Assembly (NCBI GenBank): GCA_963978895.1
Contig: OZ022246.1
Coordinates: 13,870,791-13,934,790, forward strand
Direction: 5' to 3'
Length of the DNA stretch: 64,000 bases
Source: Erpobdella octoculata
Lineage: Eukaryota; Annelida; Clitellata; Hirudinida; Erpobdellidae
Shown here: positions 44,900 to 57,478 of the stretch, piece by piece
Position numbering within the stretch: position 1 is the first letter of the stretch
Layout: every line of letters begins with the position of its first letter
The notes under the pieces: generated by a model
Told to the model about the DNA's origin: nothing
The model's database searches: none
What the model saw: the letters and a program-made list of their open reading frames with translations, nothing else
Position numbers and translations under genes: made by a program

Positions 44900-45990
44900 T
44901 CTAGATCCAAAGGCGTGATCTAAACTAACTCCAACGCCAAACAAAATTGGAGAGATAAGAGATCTTTGTCTTGCCCCCTGCACAATAGAATGACATATGG
45001 AAACTTGTTTCATTTCATTACAAACAATATTTTCAATTAAGATTTTCAACAAACTAGGAATCCACTTTTTGGCATTTTCAATATTTGAGAAAGCATCAGT
45101 TCCTGGATACGTTTCATTTGAGGACATTTCCCTTATTTGAGCTCTTATCAATTTTGCTGCTGCCACTATGATACGCTCACTCTCATCTTCTATGCTACTC
45201 TTTTTTTCATCATACCATTGCTTAGTTATAATGTGAGACGCCATGTTACGGAAGCAAATAACATTTTTCCGACCACAAACTTCGGCAAAAAATATGTGCT
45301 CGGCGTAGCGTTCTTCCAGCTTTCGTTTTATATGTTTTAATGAATACACTTCACCATCTTCCGATAATTCTTGCATTTTAATTTGTAATTCAGCTATTGT
45401 ATAAATTCCTTGATCTTCTTCTTCTAACCAGTCACACAGTTTCTCAAAAGTAATTAACATGTCGTTATCTGGATGTCGACCTGGCTGGTTTCGGCCAGCG
45501 GTATTATCTCCGACATGTGACGATCTACATTTTTTGAACACAGAAAGACACACTCTGTGGTAACGAGCTTCTTCAGCAGGTAAGTCATTGCATGTATTTA
45601 ACCTACCAAGAACTTCTACACTCCATGCATCATTTCTTTTGTGGCAAGTTTTAATTATAGTTTCTCTGAATTTCAATGTCATCACAGTACTTGATTCTTC
45701 TTTTAAATATTTTCTACCGTCTCCAAGATCTATTTTTCCACACAAAAAACAATGTTGCTTCCAATTGAAAGTGTCGACAGACGATCGTAATAATTTACAC
45801 TTAAAATTCTCTTGATCAACACCAACACCTTCTGCATGCTGCTCATTCTTTCGTTGCAATTGATCGAAACTTCTTTTGTTAGTGTAGTCTCTCCGGCAAT
45901 GATCATGAACATTAGCTACATTTGGTTTATTTAACAGATACTCTGTTAACTGTTCATCACCACGTAAAACGCTGAATTGACATAACGTTT

Positions 45991-46035
45991 CAATACCTTT
46001 AACTGTTAAAGGTATTGAGTGTTAAAGTTTAACAC
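45991..46035. repeat. Two adjacent perfect palindromes
   Basis: CAATACCTTTAACTGTTAAA and onward at 45991-46017 is 13+1+13, and GTGTTAAAGTTTAACAC at 46019-46035 is 8+1+8. They fall where the transposon protein frame is shifted. Without 31 extra bases the frame reads through. Confidence 0.93.
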
Positions 46036-46411
46036 CTAGTGTAACCATCTTGACTGTATCACAGACGTTGTCGGAACGGAATTCAGTTCGACAAATTAAA
46101 CATACCATTTCATTTAGTTCACCCATTTCGAAGAAAAACAATAAAAACTCCAAAAATAGATGTTTTACAAAATACTAACTTAGAAATTCGATGTTTTACG
46201 ACAATTTACGAAAATGCTAACTTATCGCTCACTACGGTAAATCTCTTACAAAAAAGCGTCAAAAAACCAATTTCCTATTTGACGATTTCAACCGATTTTT
46301 GCAGGAAGATTCATAAACGTATTACAAACAATATATCCAAAAATCAGCTTGATGCGAATTTTGTCTAGGTACAACAAGGAAAAATTTTAATTCTCCTGGA
46401 CTATACTTAAC

Positions 46412-46665
46412 TAAAGTTTAGTAGTTTAGTAACTAAACTAAATGACTAAAGTTTAGTTAAGTCTAAGTAGTTTAGTAACTAAACTAAATGACTAAAGTTT
46501 AGTTAAGTCTAAGTAGTTTAGTAACTAAACTAAATGACTAAAGTTTAGTTAAGTCTAAGTAGTTTAGTAACTAAACTAAATGACTAAAGTTTAGTTAAGT
46601 CTAAGTAGTTTAGTAACTAAACTAAATGACTAAAGTTTAGTAGTTCAGTAACTAAACTATTACTA
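46412..46665. repeat. 46-bp tandem repeat, about 5 copies
   Basis: Unit spacing is 46 bases (GTCTAAG at 46461, 46507, 46553 and 46599). Each unit has the self-complementary words TAACTAAACTAA and TTTAGTTAAG. The array lies between the right end of the large TIR transposon and hAT-3. Confidence 0.93.
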
Positions 46666-46673
46666 ATACTAAA

Positions 46674-47468
46674 CAGTGATGGGCAGTAGTTAACTACTTT
46701 TAACTACTTTAGTAGTTAACTACTAGTTTAACTACATGGGAGTAGTTAAGGCAAAAGGTTTAACTACCCGAAAGTAACCGGTAGTTAAAGAATAGTTTAA
46801 CTACTTTTTAGAGTAGTTAACTACAATTAGTTTAACTACCTAAAAGTAGTTAAAGTCTAAAAAAACTAAATCAGCCTGTATAATATTTTACGCAAAGATC
46901 TGGCTTCAAATGACTCAACAACAAACTCACTGCTCATGTATCCTCATCTAACAAGAGTTTTTCTCAAGTTTAATACAAGTCTAACAAGCAGTGCTGCTGT
47001 TGAAAGACTGTTCAGTTGTGCAGGTCAAATATTAGTGCCAAGATGGTGCAAAGTGTCTGACAGTATGTTTGAAAAGCTTGTTTTCCTGCGTCATGTACTC
47101 AAAAGATAATCATCTACAGGTAATAAGACGATGTTTGACTCCGTCTGAAGTAGATTGATTGACTGGATATTTAACTTATAAAATATGAGTCTTTTCATTA
47201 ATAAATTAAAAAACAATTTGTCATGGCTTTATTTAATAAATTTGATGGTGAACATAATTAATGGTGATCATGTGAGGCCTAATACAGCAATGCAATGTAT
47301 TAGTGTACAAGTTTATAGAAAAAAGTAGTTAACTACTTCACAGTATTTAATTACTTTAGTTAAACTACCTCTGACAAAAAGTAGTTAACTACATAGTTTA
47401 ACTACTAAAAAGTAAATGTAACTACAGAAAAGTTTAACTACTTGAAAGTAGTTTGTTGCCCATCACTG
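46674..47468 (+). mobile_element. hAT DNA transposon hAT-3, 795 bp
   Basis: The termini CAGTGATGGGCA are perfect inverted repeats, flanked by the exact 8-base duplication ATACTAAA (46666-46673 and 47469-47476). Subterminal regions are packed with AGTAGTTAACTAC-type words. A transposase tail lies at 46935-47110. The terminus is that of hAT-2, so both belong to one family. It is internally deleted. Confidence 0.95.
46935..47110 (+). pseudogene. hAT-3 transposase C-terminal domain
   Basis: The plus strand reads YPHLTRVFLKFNTSLTSSAA and VERLFSCAGQILVPRWCKVS, then MFEKLVFLRHVLKR and a stop. This is the hAT dimerisation domain, in better condition than in hAT-2. Everything upstream of it has been deleted. 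Confidence 0.88.
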
Positions 47469-47476
47469 ATACTAAA

Positions 47477-48662
47477 ACAATATTAGCTTATTATTATTAT
47501 TATTAATTATTATTAAAAACGACAATTTATTAACGCCTTGTGCAGCAGAAGCCGCCTGCCCTAAAGGGCGTTTGACAGAACAGTTGCAAAATTAAGTTGG
47601 TTAATTAATAGAAATGTGATAAAAAATTGTTAATAAATTAAATTTTTTTTTGCATGTGATTAGGACTAGTTACTAATAGAATGTCTAGATTAGAGATTAG
47701 CTAAGATTAAATAAACTAGATAGAGTTAGACTAGTTTCACTAGTCTAGTTAGAGGGCTTTATTTATTCATTAGCACAAGGGTTATTCCAAATGATGGCAG
47801 CATGGAATCAGATTCATATCAATCTACACTTTGAAGCCACTTCATTTCACAAACTACATTTCATTGAACAAGACAGTATAAACTCAGTGATTTAGTAATG
47901 TGAGATCTGAATTTACCAAAAGACAAAGTGGAGCTGCTTGCATCTTGTCTACAACAGTAGAATATTCTGACAAAAAGGTTTCAGTCTAAACAGAAATATG
48001 GATGAGTGTATCTAATAGTATTTTTGTGTGAATGAGAACACATCTGCTTCTCTTGCAAAGAGGATGTTGTAGGACTTATGCATCAGCATGATTATAGTAA
48101 CAAATTTAATGAATGATAGCTATTCATAGGCATAGGTGCTTTGTAGACAAGTCGAAAAGAACATTGTTTGAAACAGCACCTAAAAAGATTTGAATGTATT
48201 TAAGGGCAAAAGAATGTGAAGTAGTTAGGAATGCATTGTAAATGTCAGAGGAAATTTATGTATAAAAAATCAAGTATTTGAAAAATAAAAACTGAAGAAT
48301 TTGCAGTGACAGCTTGAAATTTATTGCTGTCAACTGCTGTTGTTGATAGGTCTTTGTGAAGCTATAAATAAAGAAACTTGGAACAAATAGTAGAGAAATT
48401 CATGAGTGTTTATGAAATAATCTGAATACAAAGGAAATTAATAAGAAACCAAAGGTTATTTGTCAAAAAGTTTGTTGTTGATGGTTAGTGTAATAAGTAA
48501 ACATAATAAATAAATACTATGGTGTATTAGTTTTTTAATTTAACAAAATAAAGGTAATAAAAATTGAAGTATTTAAAGTGTATTTTAATTGCTTTCAAAA
48601 ATTTAAATTTTGTTTTCATATAAAAAGTTTAGTTTGTAAAAGCTTATTTTTATTTTTAACAG
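47477..48662. other. Upstream region of the MBOAT gene, nothing clearly recognised
   Basis: AT-rich sequence. It ends in a polypyrimidine-like tract and AACAG (48658-48662), a good splice acceptor for the first coding exon of the MBOAT gene, so an untranslated 5' exon probably lies in or beyond this stretch. Confidence 0.5.
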
Positions 48663-48691
48663 ATCGAGCTGGCACATTGAAAAGCATTCCA

Positions 48692-51600
48692 ATGTTTGAT
48701 ATTTATAGAGGCTTTGATCTTTTACAGCCACTCAGTGAAGTGGCAGGATTTCCATTAGATCAGGTTGGAATCTATATTATTTTATGAGGATGTTTGTATT
48801 TTTTACGACACTGTTTATATTTTTCATCACGCTTTTTTCATTTAACCAGACCTGAAAGTTATAACTCTAATTTGGCCATTCACTTACATTTTGACATGCT
48901 AGTTAGTTATTTATCAGAACTAACAAGTGAACAGTAAAAAACTTCGTTTATTAAAAATCCTTTATATGTTTGAAATAGAAAGATATCAATTTAATGCAAA
49001 TATTTTTTAAGAAGATATAAGTCTATAATATATATAAACATGGAATACAGCATTCTAGATAATATATATAATTGAAAACAAATATTTTTAGTGTAAAATT
49101 GATAGCTGCAATCATGAAAAGAAAATCTGATTATCAATAATAATATTGGTATATAAACAATATTCCATTATAAATAAAAAAATTATAATATATATGAATT
49201 ACCGATTCAATGTAAAAAACTTCAGATCGATAGGAATATGTGAAGTGGTTAAAAGTGGAATTCAAAATTTATTGTCTTTCAATGAAATATACAATGACGT
49301 AATGCTGCATAGATATTTTAAGCTGAGCGTTCAAATAAAGGAATAAAAAATCTCAAAATTAATGTTTGGTCCTCATGAGTCTATGGACATGTTAGTTAGT
49401 TATTTATCATAACTAAAAATCATGTACAGCTCAAACTGATGAACATTATTAGTAACAACAATATCAGAAGTATGTAACATATTAGTCATTAGATTGCAAG
49501 ACATCTTAAAAATATTATGAATCTCACTACCATTCTTACAGTTCCTATGATTAATCATCTATTTATTTTAATGTGTAAGTTTAGTAGAAAGAAATTCAGC
49601 ATGCCTGTCTTAAAAGTTCTCTGTGAAAGTATTAACTTTAAATTTTTTTTTTATAATCTAGAACGATATATCTAAAATTAAGAATTGAAATTCTCAATAT
49701 AGCGGATTTTAAGTGTGACTTATTTCATAGTAAATTTACGGTTATAATAAATTGAGGAAATCATTAAATTAAAAACTATTAGAATAACTAGGAGTGAGTC
49801 AATTATAATATTTAATGTATATTTATAAGTGACTAGCTGGGTTACCCGGCGTTGCCCGGGGATTTTAAAGGCTTTTTATCGTTTTCTCTCTGGCTCCCGT
49901 TTCCTTAACCGCTTGCTTTCCCGTTCCAGGTCGCTTTCTCACTCCTGGTCGCATTTCTGCTCATGGTCGCTTTTCCGGCCCCGGTCTCTTTTACTTTTTT
50001 CGATCCCGGTTGCTTTTACGCTTTACCGCTCCAGCTTGCTCTTCTTTTCGCTCTTCCGTACCTCCATTAACTTTTGGAGCCTTCCCAATGTGGCTTAGAT
50101 GGGCTGTAGCAGACTGCTGTGCAGTCATCAAAATTGATCTGTTCTCTCGTTAACACTTTGTTGTTTGGTTTGCTCGTTTAGTTACGTCTGAACTTCGTCA
50201 ATTTTAATTAGTGTTCTTTAATGTATTGGTTCCACTCTGCAAGTGTGATCTTCTGCAAAGGCTTATTATGATTGACTAAAGCTGAAAAAAAAAGAATTTA
50301 TTAGTTAACGGCTGCAATAATGTTAAAATCCGCTCATATATCTCAACAGGTTATATTTATTTTAAATACTTGTAAGAATATAAATGCTTACAATAGATTT
50401 ATCACACACTGTTCAACAGCTGCTTTTCGAAAAATCGCTAGTCAGTGAAACTTTTACAATAAATTGGTGTTGCATGTAAGATTTTCTTTAAAATTTAATT
50501 TTCTTATTTCTTCTGAAAAGTAAAAAATAAAATAAGACAGATAAATTAATTCATAATCTTATAGCCATAACTACTCATGAATAATAATGGTTGTAATGCC
50601 ATCACATAAAAAAAACTTACCTGCCCAAAAAAATTTCTCATTTACCGATAGGCTGATAGCAAGCTCGTCAGTTTAGGAAACCATGATGAACAATATTAGA
50701 TAAGGAACAATTGAAGTCAGAAGCCTTGAACGATAAATATGAACAATGAATTTAAATTTATTTTTCCAATCTGCAACTCCTTTTTGTAAAACACAAAATG
50801 TTAGAGCATAATGATAATCTTATAATAATATAACATAATTAAACACGTGCAATGCAACAAACGAAACAAATTGAAAGATACACAGTAAATCATGATTTTA
50901 AAAACTAAAAACAAATTACCAAAGCTTTGCCACTTACTTTTGAATGGGAGATATGAACAATGAATTTCTAATTTGATTTAATTTTAATTTGTTAAGTCTG
51001 GAACTCTTTTTGTGAAGCACAAAATATCTCTAAATAGAAGAAATTCTACCTGCAATTTATTGATTAGTCCTGAAAACCAAAGTTATCTAGATTTAAAAGA
51101 TAAGTTGCTAAAATCAAATATAAAGTTTACCGATAGCAGAGCTGTCGTATCGGAGGTTCGGAAGAGAATGAGCTCTATGAAATCAAAACAAAGGTATCCG
51201 GCGGCACCATAGATATCTATGGGCGCACTAAACAAAACACATATTTATTTTATTTAATTTTTATATTTAAAACCTTTAAAACTTAAGAAAAAAAATTAAA
51301 AATATTTTGTATAATTTAACTATAAATTAATTTATTTTTATTTTGTAGAAAAAATATTTACTCCAACTTACTACCGCTGACCAAAACGTTTTTTGTCCAT
51401 AAAACATCAACGGAAAAACCAATTTATTTAAAATTTTACAGGAACCACCGCCTGAATAAGTTACATAAGTTTGCCAAATTTCAATTAAATCTGTTCGGCC
51501 GTTTACATTTTATTTCCGGACAAACAAACATTTCATTTTTATATATAAGATTGAATAATTCATATTTGAACAATTTATTATCTTTAAAATTGGAAATAAA

Positions 51601-54600
51601 ATTTAAAATATTTTTCTCTTTATTTTTCATTATTATGTCTACTCTTTGAACTTTAGCATCACAAGTCTGTCATTAAAAAGTGATTTTTTATATTTTGTTT
51701 TGTAAGGAGATGTCTATGCGTGATGTACTGAAAGAAGAAATTGTTGATAACAATATTACTAATATTATACTAATTATGATGAGGTCATAAAAATATATTT
51801 TCATCATTTCTGTCAGTGTAATAAGTGTATATTTCATGTTAAAATTTTCAGGTAAATTTCATAGCATGTCAGTTAGCAGCTCTAGTTTTCGGCTATTTTT
51901 TCCGGGTTGTTCTGACCCCAGAAATTGTGGGCGTGAAAATGAGACACGTTATTGAGTTTGTTACCGGTTTTTCTATGCTTTTCTTCTGCTTTGGAATGTG
52001 AGTTAGTTTCTTAATGATTTCTTTATGTTTTTTTCTAGCTTGATGATGCATGAGTTTTGAATTTAATTTTTGATGTTTTTATTATAAATACTGAATAATA
52101 ACATTAAAAAAACAAATTGCAAATATTGAATAACGACCATTTTTCATATCAAATTTTTGTGTGTGTTTATCAAGATTATCATAATCAAAACTAGAGGTGC
52201 ACCAGATTGCATTGGCTGGCTACTGATTATTGATTTCTTGACATGTGTTTAATCATTAATGAGTGTAGCATATTGTGAAATGATTAATGTTAATAATTTG
52301 TTCCTGCTCCTTTGTGCACTGTCTGGCACTCACTGGTTAAACTGTAATTAAATCCAACCTTACTGAAATGCACATCATTTTCCAGAAAACTGAAGAGTGA
52401 CATGAAGACATAATCTTTAATGCAGGGTTATATAAATATCTGTTCCATCTCCACCGACCACTTCCTAACCTATTTTCCATCTTCTCAAAAAGTTTTTCAT
52501 TAAATTCTATCTCCACCCAAATAAAACACTCTAACTTCAACCACATCTTATTGACTTGTTCCTCATTGTTTCTGTGTGGTTTTGTTCTTTTACTTATCAG
52601 TGCCTGGGTGGTCGAATTTTTATTGAACTCAAATTAAAGCGTGCAAACCAGGAACGATTGCACCATCAACGACTTACACACACTCCAGGGACTGAATTTT
52701 GCAACAATAAAAATAGCATTAATCGGTCAGTACCGATCATCGATAATTTTGATGCACCCCCAATCATTACTAATAATATTCTTATAAATTACAACTAATA
52801 ATGTCATGACTGCAATGAATCATTGTTTATAATATTTGTTATAATATTTAATTGAAAGATAATTTATATAAAAATATAAATACAGAAACCAAGAAAATAA
52901 TAATTTATATAAAAGTTTGAATAGAAAAACCATGGAGAATAATTTATTTATAATAATGAATACAGGAATGAAAGAAAATAATATAATTAATAATAAATAT
53001 AACTACATGAAATAGGATGGGCATAAAATCAATTTTTTATTTAAATCATTATATTGTCATTAAATTCCCTAAAATCTCTAAGCATTAAACTCAATTATCT
53101 TTTAAAAAAAATATATTAAAATTTTCAGACAGTCATTTTCTATTGTTCTGCAAACATTTCTATGCTATATGATAATGATCTTCTTCAAACCCGGCACTTC
53201 AGAAAGAGTTGTCATGATCGTCGCCATGACTGTCCTCAGCGTGGCTCACTTGTTCCGACTTTATTATGACTATGCAGGTTACACCCTCGACGTCACCGGG
53301 TGAGTCGACACGCGTGCTTCCGTTATCTTTTTTATTGTGTGATTTTTTGTTCTATTGAAAACTTTTGAACCATAGTCAATGAGAGTTTTATTTTAATCAT
53401 CATTATTAAATATTTTTTTGTGTGACTTTGACAGGCCTCTGATGATGAACACGCAGAGGATAACGTGTCTGGCGTTCAGTTATGCAGACGGGAAGTTGAG
53501 TGAAGAGAAAAAGAACAAATTGACTAGCAGCACGTTAAGTAGGTCCATCAGGTAAGATGACATTTTGTTGTTTTTTTTTCATTTTAGTTTAACTTTTAAT
53601 CTAAGAAGGAGATTGTTACAGAATGTGAGGTGTCTTCTAAACGTTATGCTACTGTAATCCTCACAATGTGAAGTTCAACTTGAACTTCTGTTATAAATGC
53701 AGATACTTTCTAGTCATAAATACTCATAAAGATCATCATAACAATCATCATCATTATCATCTCCCAAATTGGCTTTATCATCAGTACCCTCATCGTCATC
53801 ACCCAAATTGGCTTCATCTCCAGTACCCTCATCGTCATCATCACCCATATTGGCTTCACCACCAGTACCCTCTCTTTCAAGGACTCTACCCAGTGTACTG
53901 GAGTTATTAAGCTACACGTTCAGCTTCCACACGATGGTCTGCGGCCCTTTCTGTTTCTATGCCGACTACATCAACTTCATAGAAGGCAAACAAACGGTAT
54001 TACCGAGTAATATGTGATTTTTTTCGATTGAATGAACGAGTGGTTTTAAATGTTTGTTTAAATATATTATTACTTCGGTGTGTGACTGTGTGTGGACAGC
54101 TTGTAGAAATGTATTGTATCTGTTTGTATATTTCAGTTTGAAAGTGAAAATACTATCGTCCCACAACCTTTTGTAAGTATTTGATTGACTTATTTTTAGT
54201 TTATTTTTTATAACTCAAGTTTCTAAGATATGAGTTTTTATAATACATTATGTTTCTTAACTCTCGTGCATCCAACATATTTTTCATGTTAATCAGACCA
54301 ACTGAAGTTTTTCATCTTGAGCAGATTAAGAACTGTTTTAATCACTACTGCTTATGCCGCTTTGCTCTGATGTGTTTATATTTGATCATCGTTCACAGAA
54401 CCTGAACTATAATTCAAGGTGCTATTATCATAGCTAACATTGGCTGAAAGTAAACATTGCAAAACCTTTCCAGCACTGAACCTAACCAAACAAGGTCCAC
54501 TCAACTGACTATGGCAGTTATTCGAGAACAAAGTGCAAGTGCTGAAACTCCAATGATTTAATTATCCACATTGTTACAGCTCTGATCATTATTTAAAAAC

Positions 54601-56632
54601 ATGAGCTAGTTATAATTATTGAAGCATAACGATTTGTTGAATGCAGAAAATTGAGAAATTAAAAAAAAACCTTGCAGACATAAATGTTTTTTTAGTCCCA
54701 AAACAAAGAGCAGTCCCCAAGCAACAAATTCACTAAAACATTTAAAAAAAATTAAAATAGCTCAAGCATAGTCAAACATTAAACATGCCTGGAGTTCTTT
54801 AGGACTCCCAGTTGGATGCTTGAGGGTTAAATAAACTAGTCTGCCAAAAATATTATCAATATAATTTAATGATTTTTTTACTTGAAAAAGTGGGTGACGA
54901 TAAAGAAACTACTTTCTGCCATGGCATGCATGAGCATTTGGGTCTTAGCTTCTTCAACCTATCATGTTGAAGCATTATTGGGTCAGTACTTATATACATG
55001 TTGTTCTATCCTTGATATTTATGTTGATCTATCATTAATATTCATGTTGATATATCATTAATATTCATGTTCTTCTGTAATTATTATTCATGTTCTATCA
55101 ATAATAGTCATGTTGTTCTAGTTCTATCATTAATTTTCATGTTGTTCTATCACTAATTTTCATGTTGTTCTATCACTAATTTTCATGTTGTTCTATAATC
55201 AATATTCTTTCATTTAATTTGTTTTTTATTTGCATAAAAGTCAACGTTAAAGAAACAATCACATGTGAATTTATTTTTCATAAATTTCAAGTCAGAATGT
55301 GAACAATTTTTACAATTCGTCTATAGATCCAGAAAACGGAAAAACCTGGTTTCAGTTTTTTGTTTTCCTCACGATCGTAGCGACCGTTGTCAGGCTCAAG
55401 TATTATTTCGCATGGAAACTGGGTGGGTCTTTGATCATTATTATAATGAAAAGAATTATTATATGAAAAGAAAATGATTATAGTAATGTTTATGTAGAAA
55501 ATTTAACACTTTTTTCTAACAATTTGTCTTACTTGTAAAGTAGTGTCATAAGCTTTTTGATGCACGTGTTGAACATAGTTTTTTCAAAATACTTAAATAC
55601 TTTTTTATTCGAATATTAGCGGAAGCCGTGAATGTCAGTGCCGGTTTTGGTTTTTCTGGTTTTGACGATAAAGGATCGCCGAAATGGAATCTTATCGACA
55701 ACGTCGACATTCTTCACGTCGAGGTTAAATGTCGTGTCTCCGAGATATAATTTTACGATGCGATCTTCATGACATTTTGTTGTCATCACTCACTGAATCA
55801 TATTCAACTTTATACTTCATCATCATTGAATGACTGATTATATTGAACAGTTTGCCACGAACATGAAAATGGTTTTCGACCACTGGAACAAGATGACTTC
55901 CAGTTGGTTGAGGTACACGGTGTACGAGAGAACCGGTAGCACGGTGCTGGTATTTCTCACCAGCGCCTTCTGGCATGGTTTCTACCCAGGATACTACATT
56001 ACATTCGTGGGTGGAGCCCTATTCACTAACCTCTCTAGAAAGGTCGGTTTTAATTTTTTACTGGCCCTTTAAGGCTACCTGCTGATGTTTTATGATGTTT
56101 TTTTTAGTTTATCGTATTTTTTTTATTTAGTAGTTTTGATGATGCATCAATGTGTTGAACCACTTATTAAATAATTCATGTTATCATTAGTTTATATATA
56201 TATACTAGCGGGGTTACCCGGCGTTGCCCGGGGTTTTTAGAGGTTTTTCTAATGTTTGTCTCTCTCGCTCCCGTTTCCTTCTCCACTTTCCCGTTTTCGT
56301 CGCGTTCCCGGTCGCTTTTCCGCTCTCGGTCGTTTTCCAGCTCCCGGTTGCTTTCCCGTTCAGAAGTTTTGTTATCGATTTTCTCTCTTGCTCGCGTTTC
56401 CTTCCAAGCTTGCTCTCCCGATTCCAGTCGCTTTCCGCGTTCCCGGTCGCTTTCCGCGTTCCCGGTCGCTTTCCGCGTTCCCGGTCGCTTTCCGCGTTAC
56501 CGGTCGCTTTCCGCGTTCCCGGTCGCTTTCCCGTTCCCGGTCGCTTTCTCGTTTTACTTTTGACCCTGATGATGGCTGACATAGCTGAAACAGTCCGTCG
56601 GTCTGACAATAGAAGTTTAACAAAAAAGTTTA

Positions 56633-56674
<42 letters not shown>

Positions 56675-57431
56675 TGATCAATGACTTACATTTATACTGT
56701 TTCCTATAAAAGAGTATCTGTAGAAATGGCAGCGATTGTTATTAGCTTTGTTCCATTAATGACCGATGAACAAATAATCATTTTTGACCGCTTTATACTG
56801 TCAGTTTTGGAAAGACAAGGTGGATTCTTTTCTTTTTGGGTGCACCAGATGCAACTGGGAAAACATTTCTCTAATTCTCGCCGAAATACGATCAAATAAT
56901 CAAATAATGGTATAGCTTTGGCCGTTGCATCGTCTTGCATTGCAGCAACTTTATTGGATGGAGGCAGAACAGCTCATTCAGCTCTTAAGCTGCCACTGAA
57001 TATTAAAAATATTTTAATTATTTAATATACTTTTAAAACACACCTGTCTTTATTTGTTTTCACCGTTTTACGCCGGTGAGCTGATTTCATTAGGTAACAA
57101 ATAACGTGGTTTTAGGTTACTATACGCGTTTATTTTATTAATTTATATCTTTTTACTTATTTTATTCTTTATTTACTTCTGCTTTAAAGTTAGTATTGCC
57201 TTGAATTCTAATTTCTGAAAATATTCATTTTTTTCGACAATTCTTTTATAGTACTTCTCTAAACTTTTAAGGGTTCTGAAGATGGCTTAGCCGAAACTGG
57301 CCAGTAAACCTTTTGTATGTAATAAATAAATTTAATAAATGTCTCAAATTGTTCAAAACAACTGAAGACGTTTGGAAGGATTTTGAAAAAAGTTGTAAAC
57401 GCTAAATGAGCTAAAATATTCAATGGAGCGT

Positions 57432-57478
<47 letters not shown>

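Larger units (their letters stand above)
42353..46128 (-). pseudogene. Transposon-encoded protein of unassigned family, broken
   Basis: The probable start is MGELNEMVCLICRTEF (about 46128). The protein continues with HDHCRRDYTNKRSFDQLQRK, FNWKQHCFLCGKIDLGD and YHRVCLSVFKKC, all likely zinc-binding, then a long helical region, RSLISPILFGVGVSLDHAFG and SR at 44900. After the nested element it resumes WLLDLLSRLGFSISYDEVKL, then QWSGDNLDHNIITLDGSGTF, HGMGIISMSTPCNRLGSG, and TACVTFDQPLWLKAVDIV to MTGMAVARALCGHF and a stop at 42353. From memory, this type of protein is repeated in many invertebrate genomes but usually left unnamed. Breaks: a 31-nt palindromic insertion near 46020, the nested element, and two opposite frameshifts near 43215 and 42740. 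The asp-rich DNLDHN and TFHGMG motifs may belong to the catalytic domain (inference). Confidence 0.7.
41551..46403 (-). mobile_element. Large TIR DNA transposon, unassigned superfamily, with nested insertion
   Basis: Both ends carry the same 19-base inverted repeat TAGTCCAGGAGAATTAAAA (41551-41569 and, inverted, 46385-46403), flanked by TAC on both sides (41548-41550 and 46404-46406), a possible 3-base duplication (TA is an alternative reading). Inside, a long minus-strand coding region (42353-46130) is interrupted by a 1560-bp element at 43340. Without it the transposon is about 3.3 kb. A 3-bp duplication with a large unusual protein would be compatible with Academ elements, but I cannot confirm this. 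Confidence 0.85.

Noticed and set aside
45137..45815. Plus-strand frames antisense to the TIR transposon gene
   Set aside because: They are shadows of the minus-strand coding sequence, which has recognisable zinc-binding motifs.
52194..52760. Possible hAT copy in an MBOAT intron (TAGAGGTGCACC at 52194 and inverted GGTGCATC near 52755)
   Set aside because: The inverted repeats are poor and the flanking octamers (ATCAAAAC and ATCATTAC) differ at two positions. Plausible but not supported enough.
54758..55020. Alternative exon structure reading through the MBOAT exon 7 donor
   Set aside because: Phase and homology (DPENGKTWFQFF following directly) require the donor at 54982.
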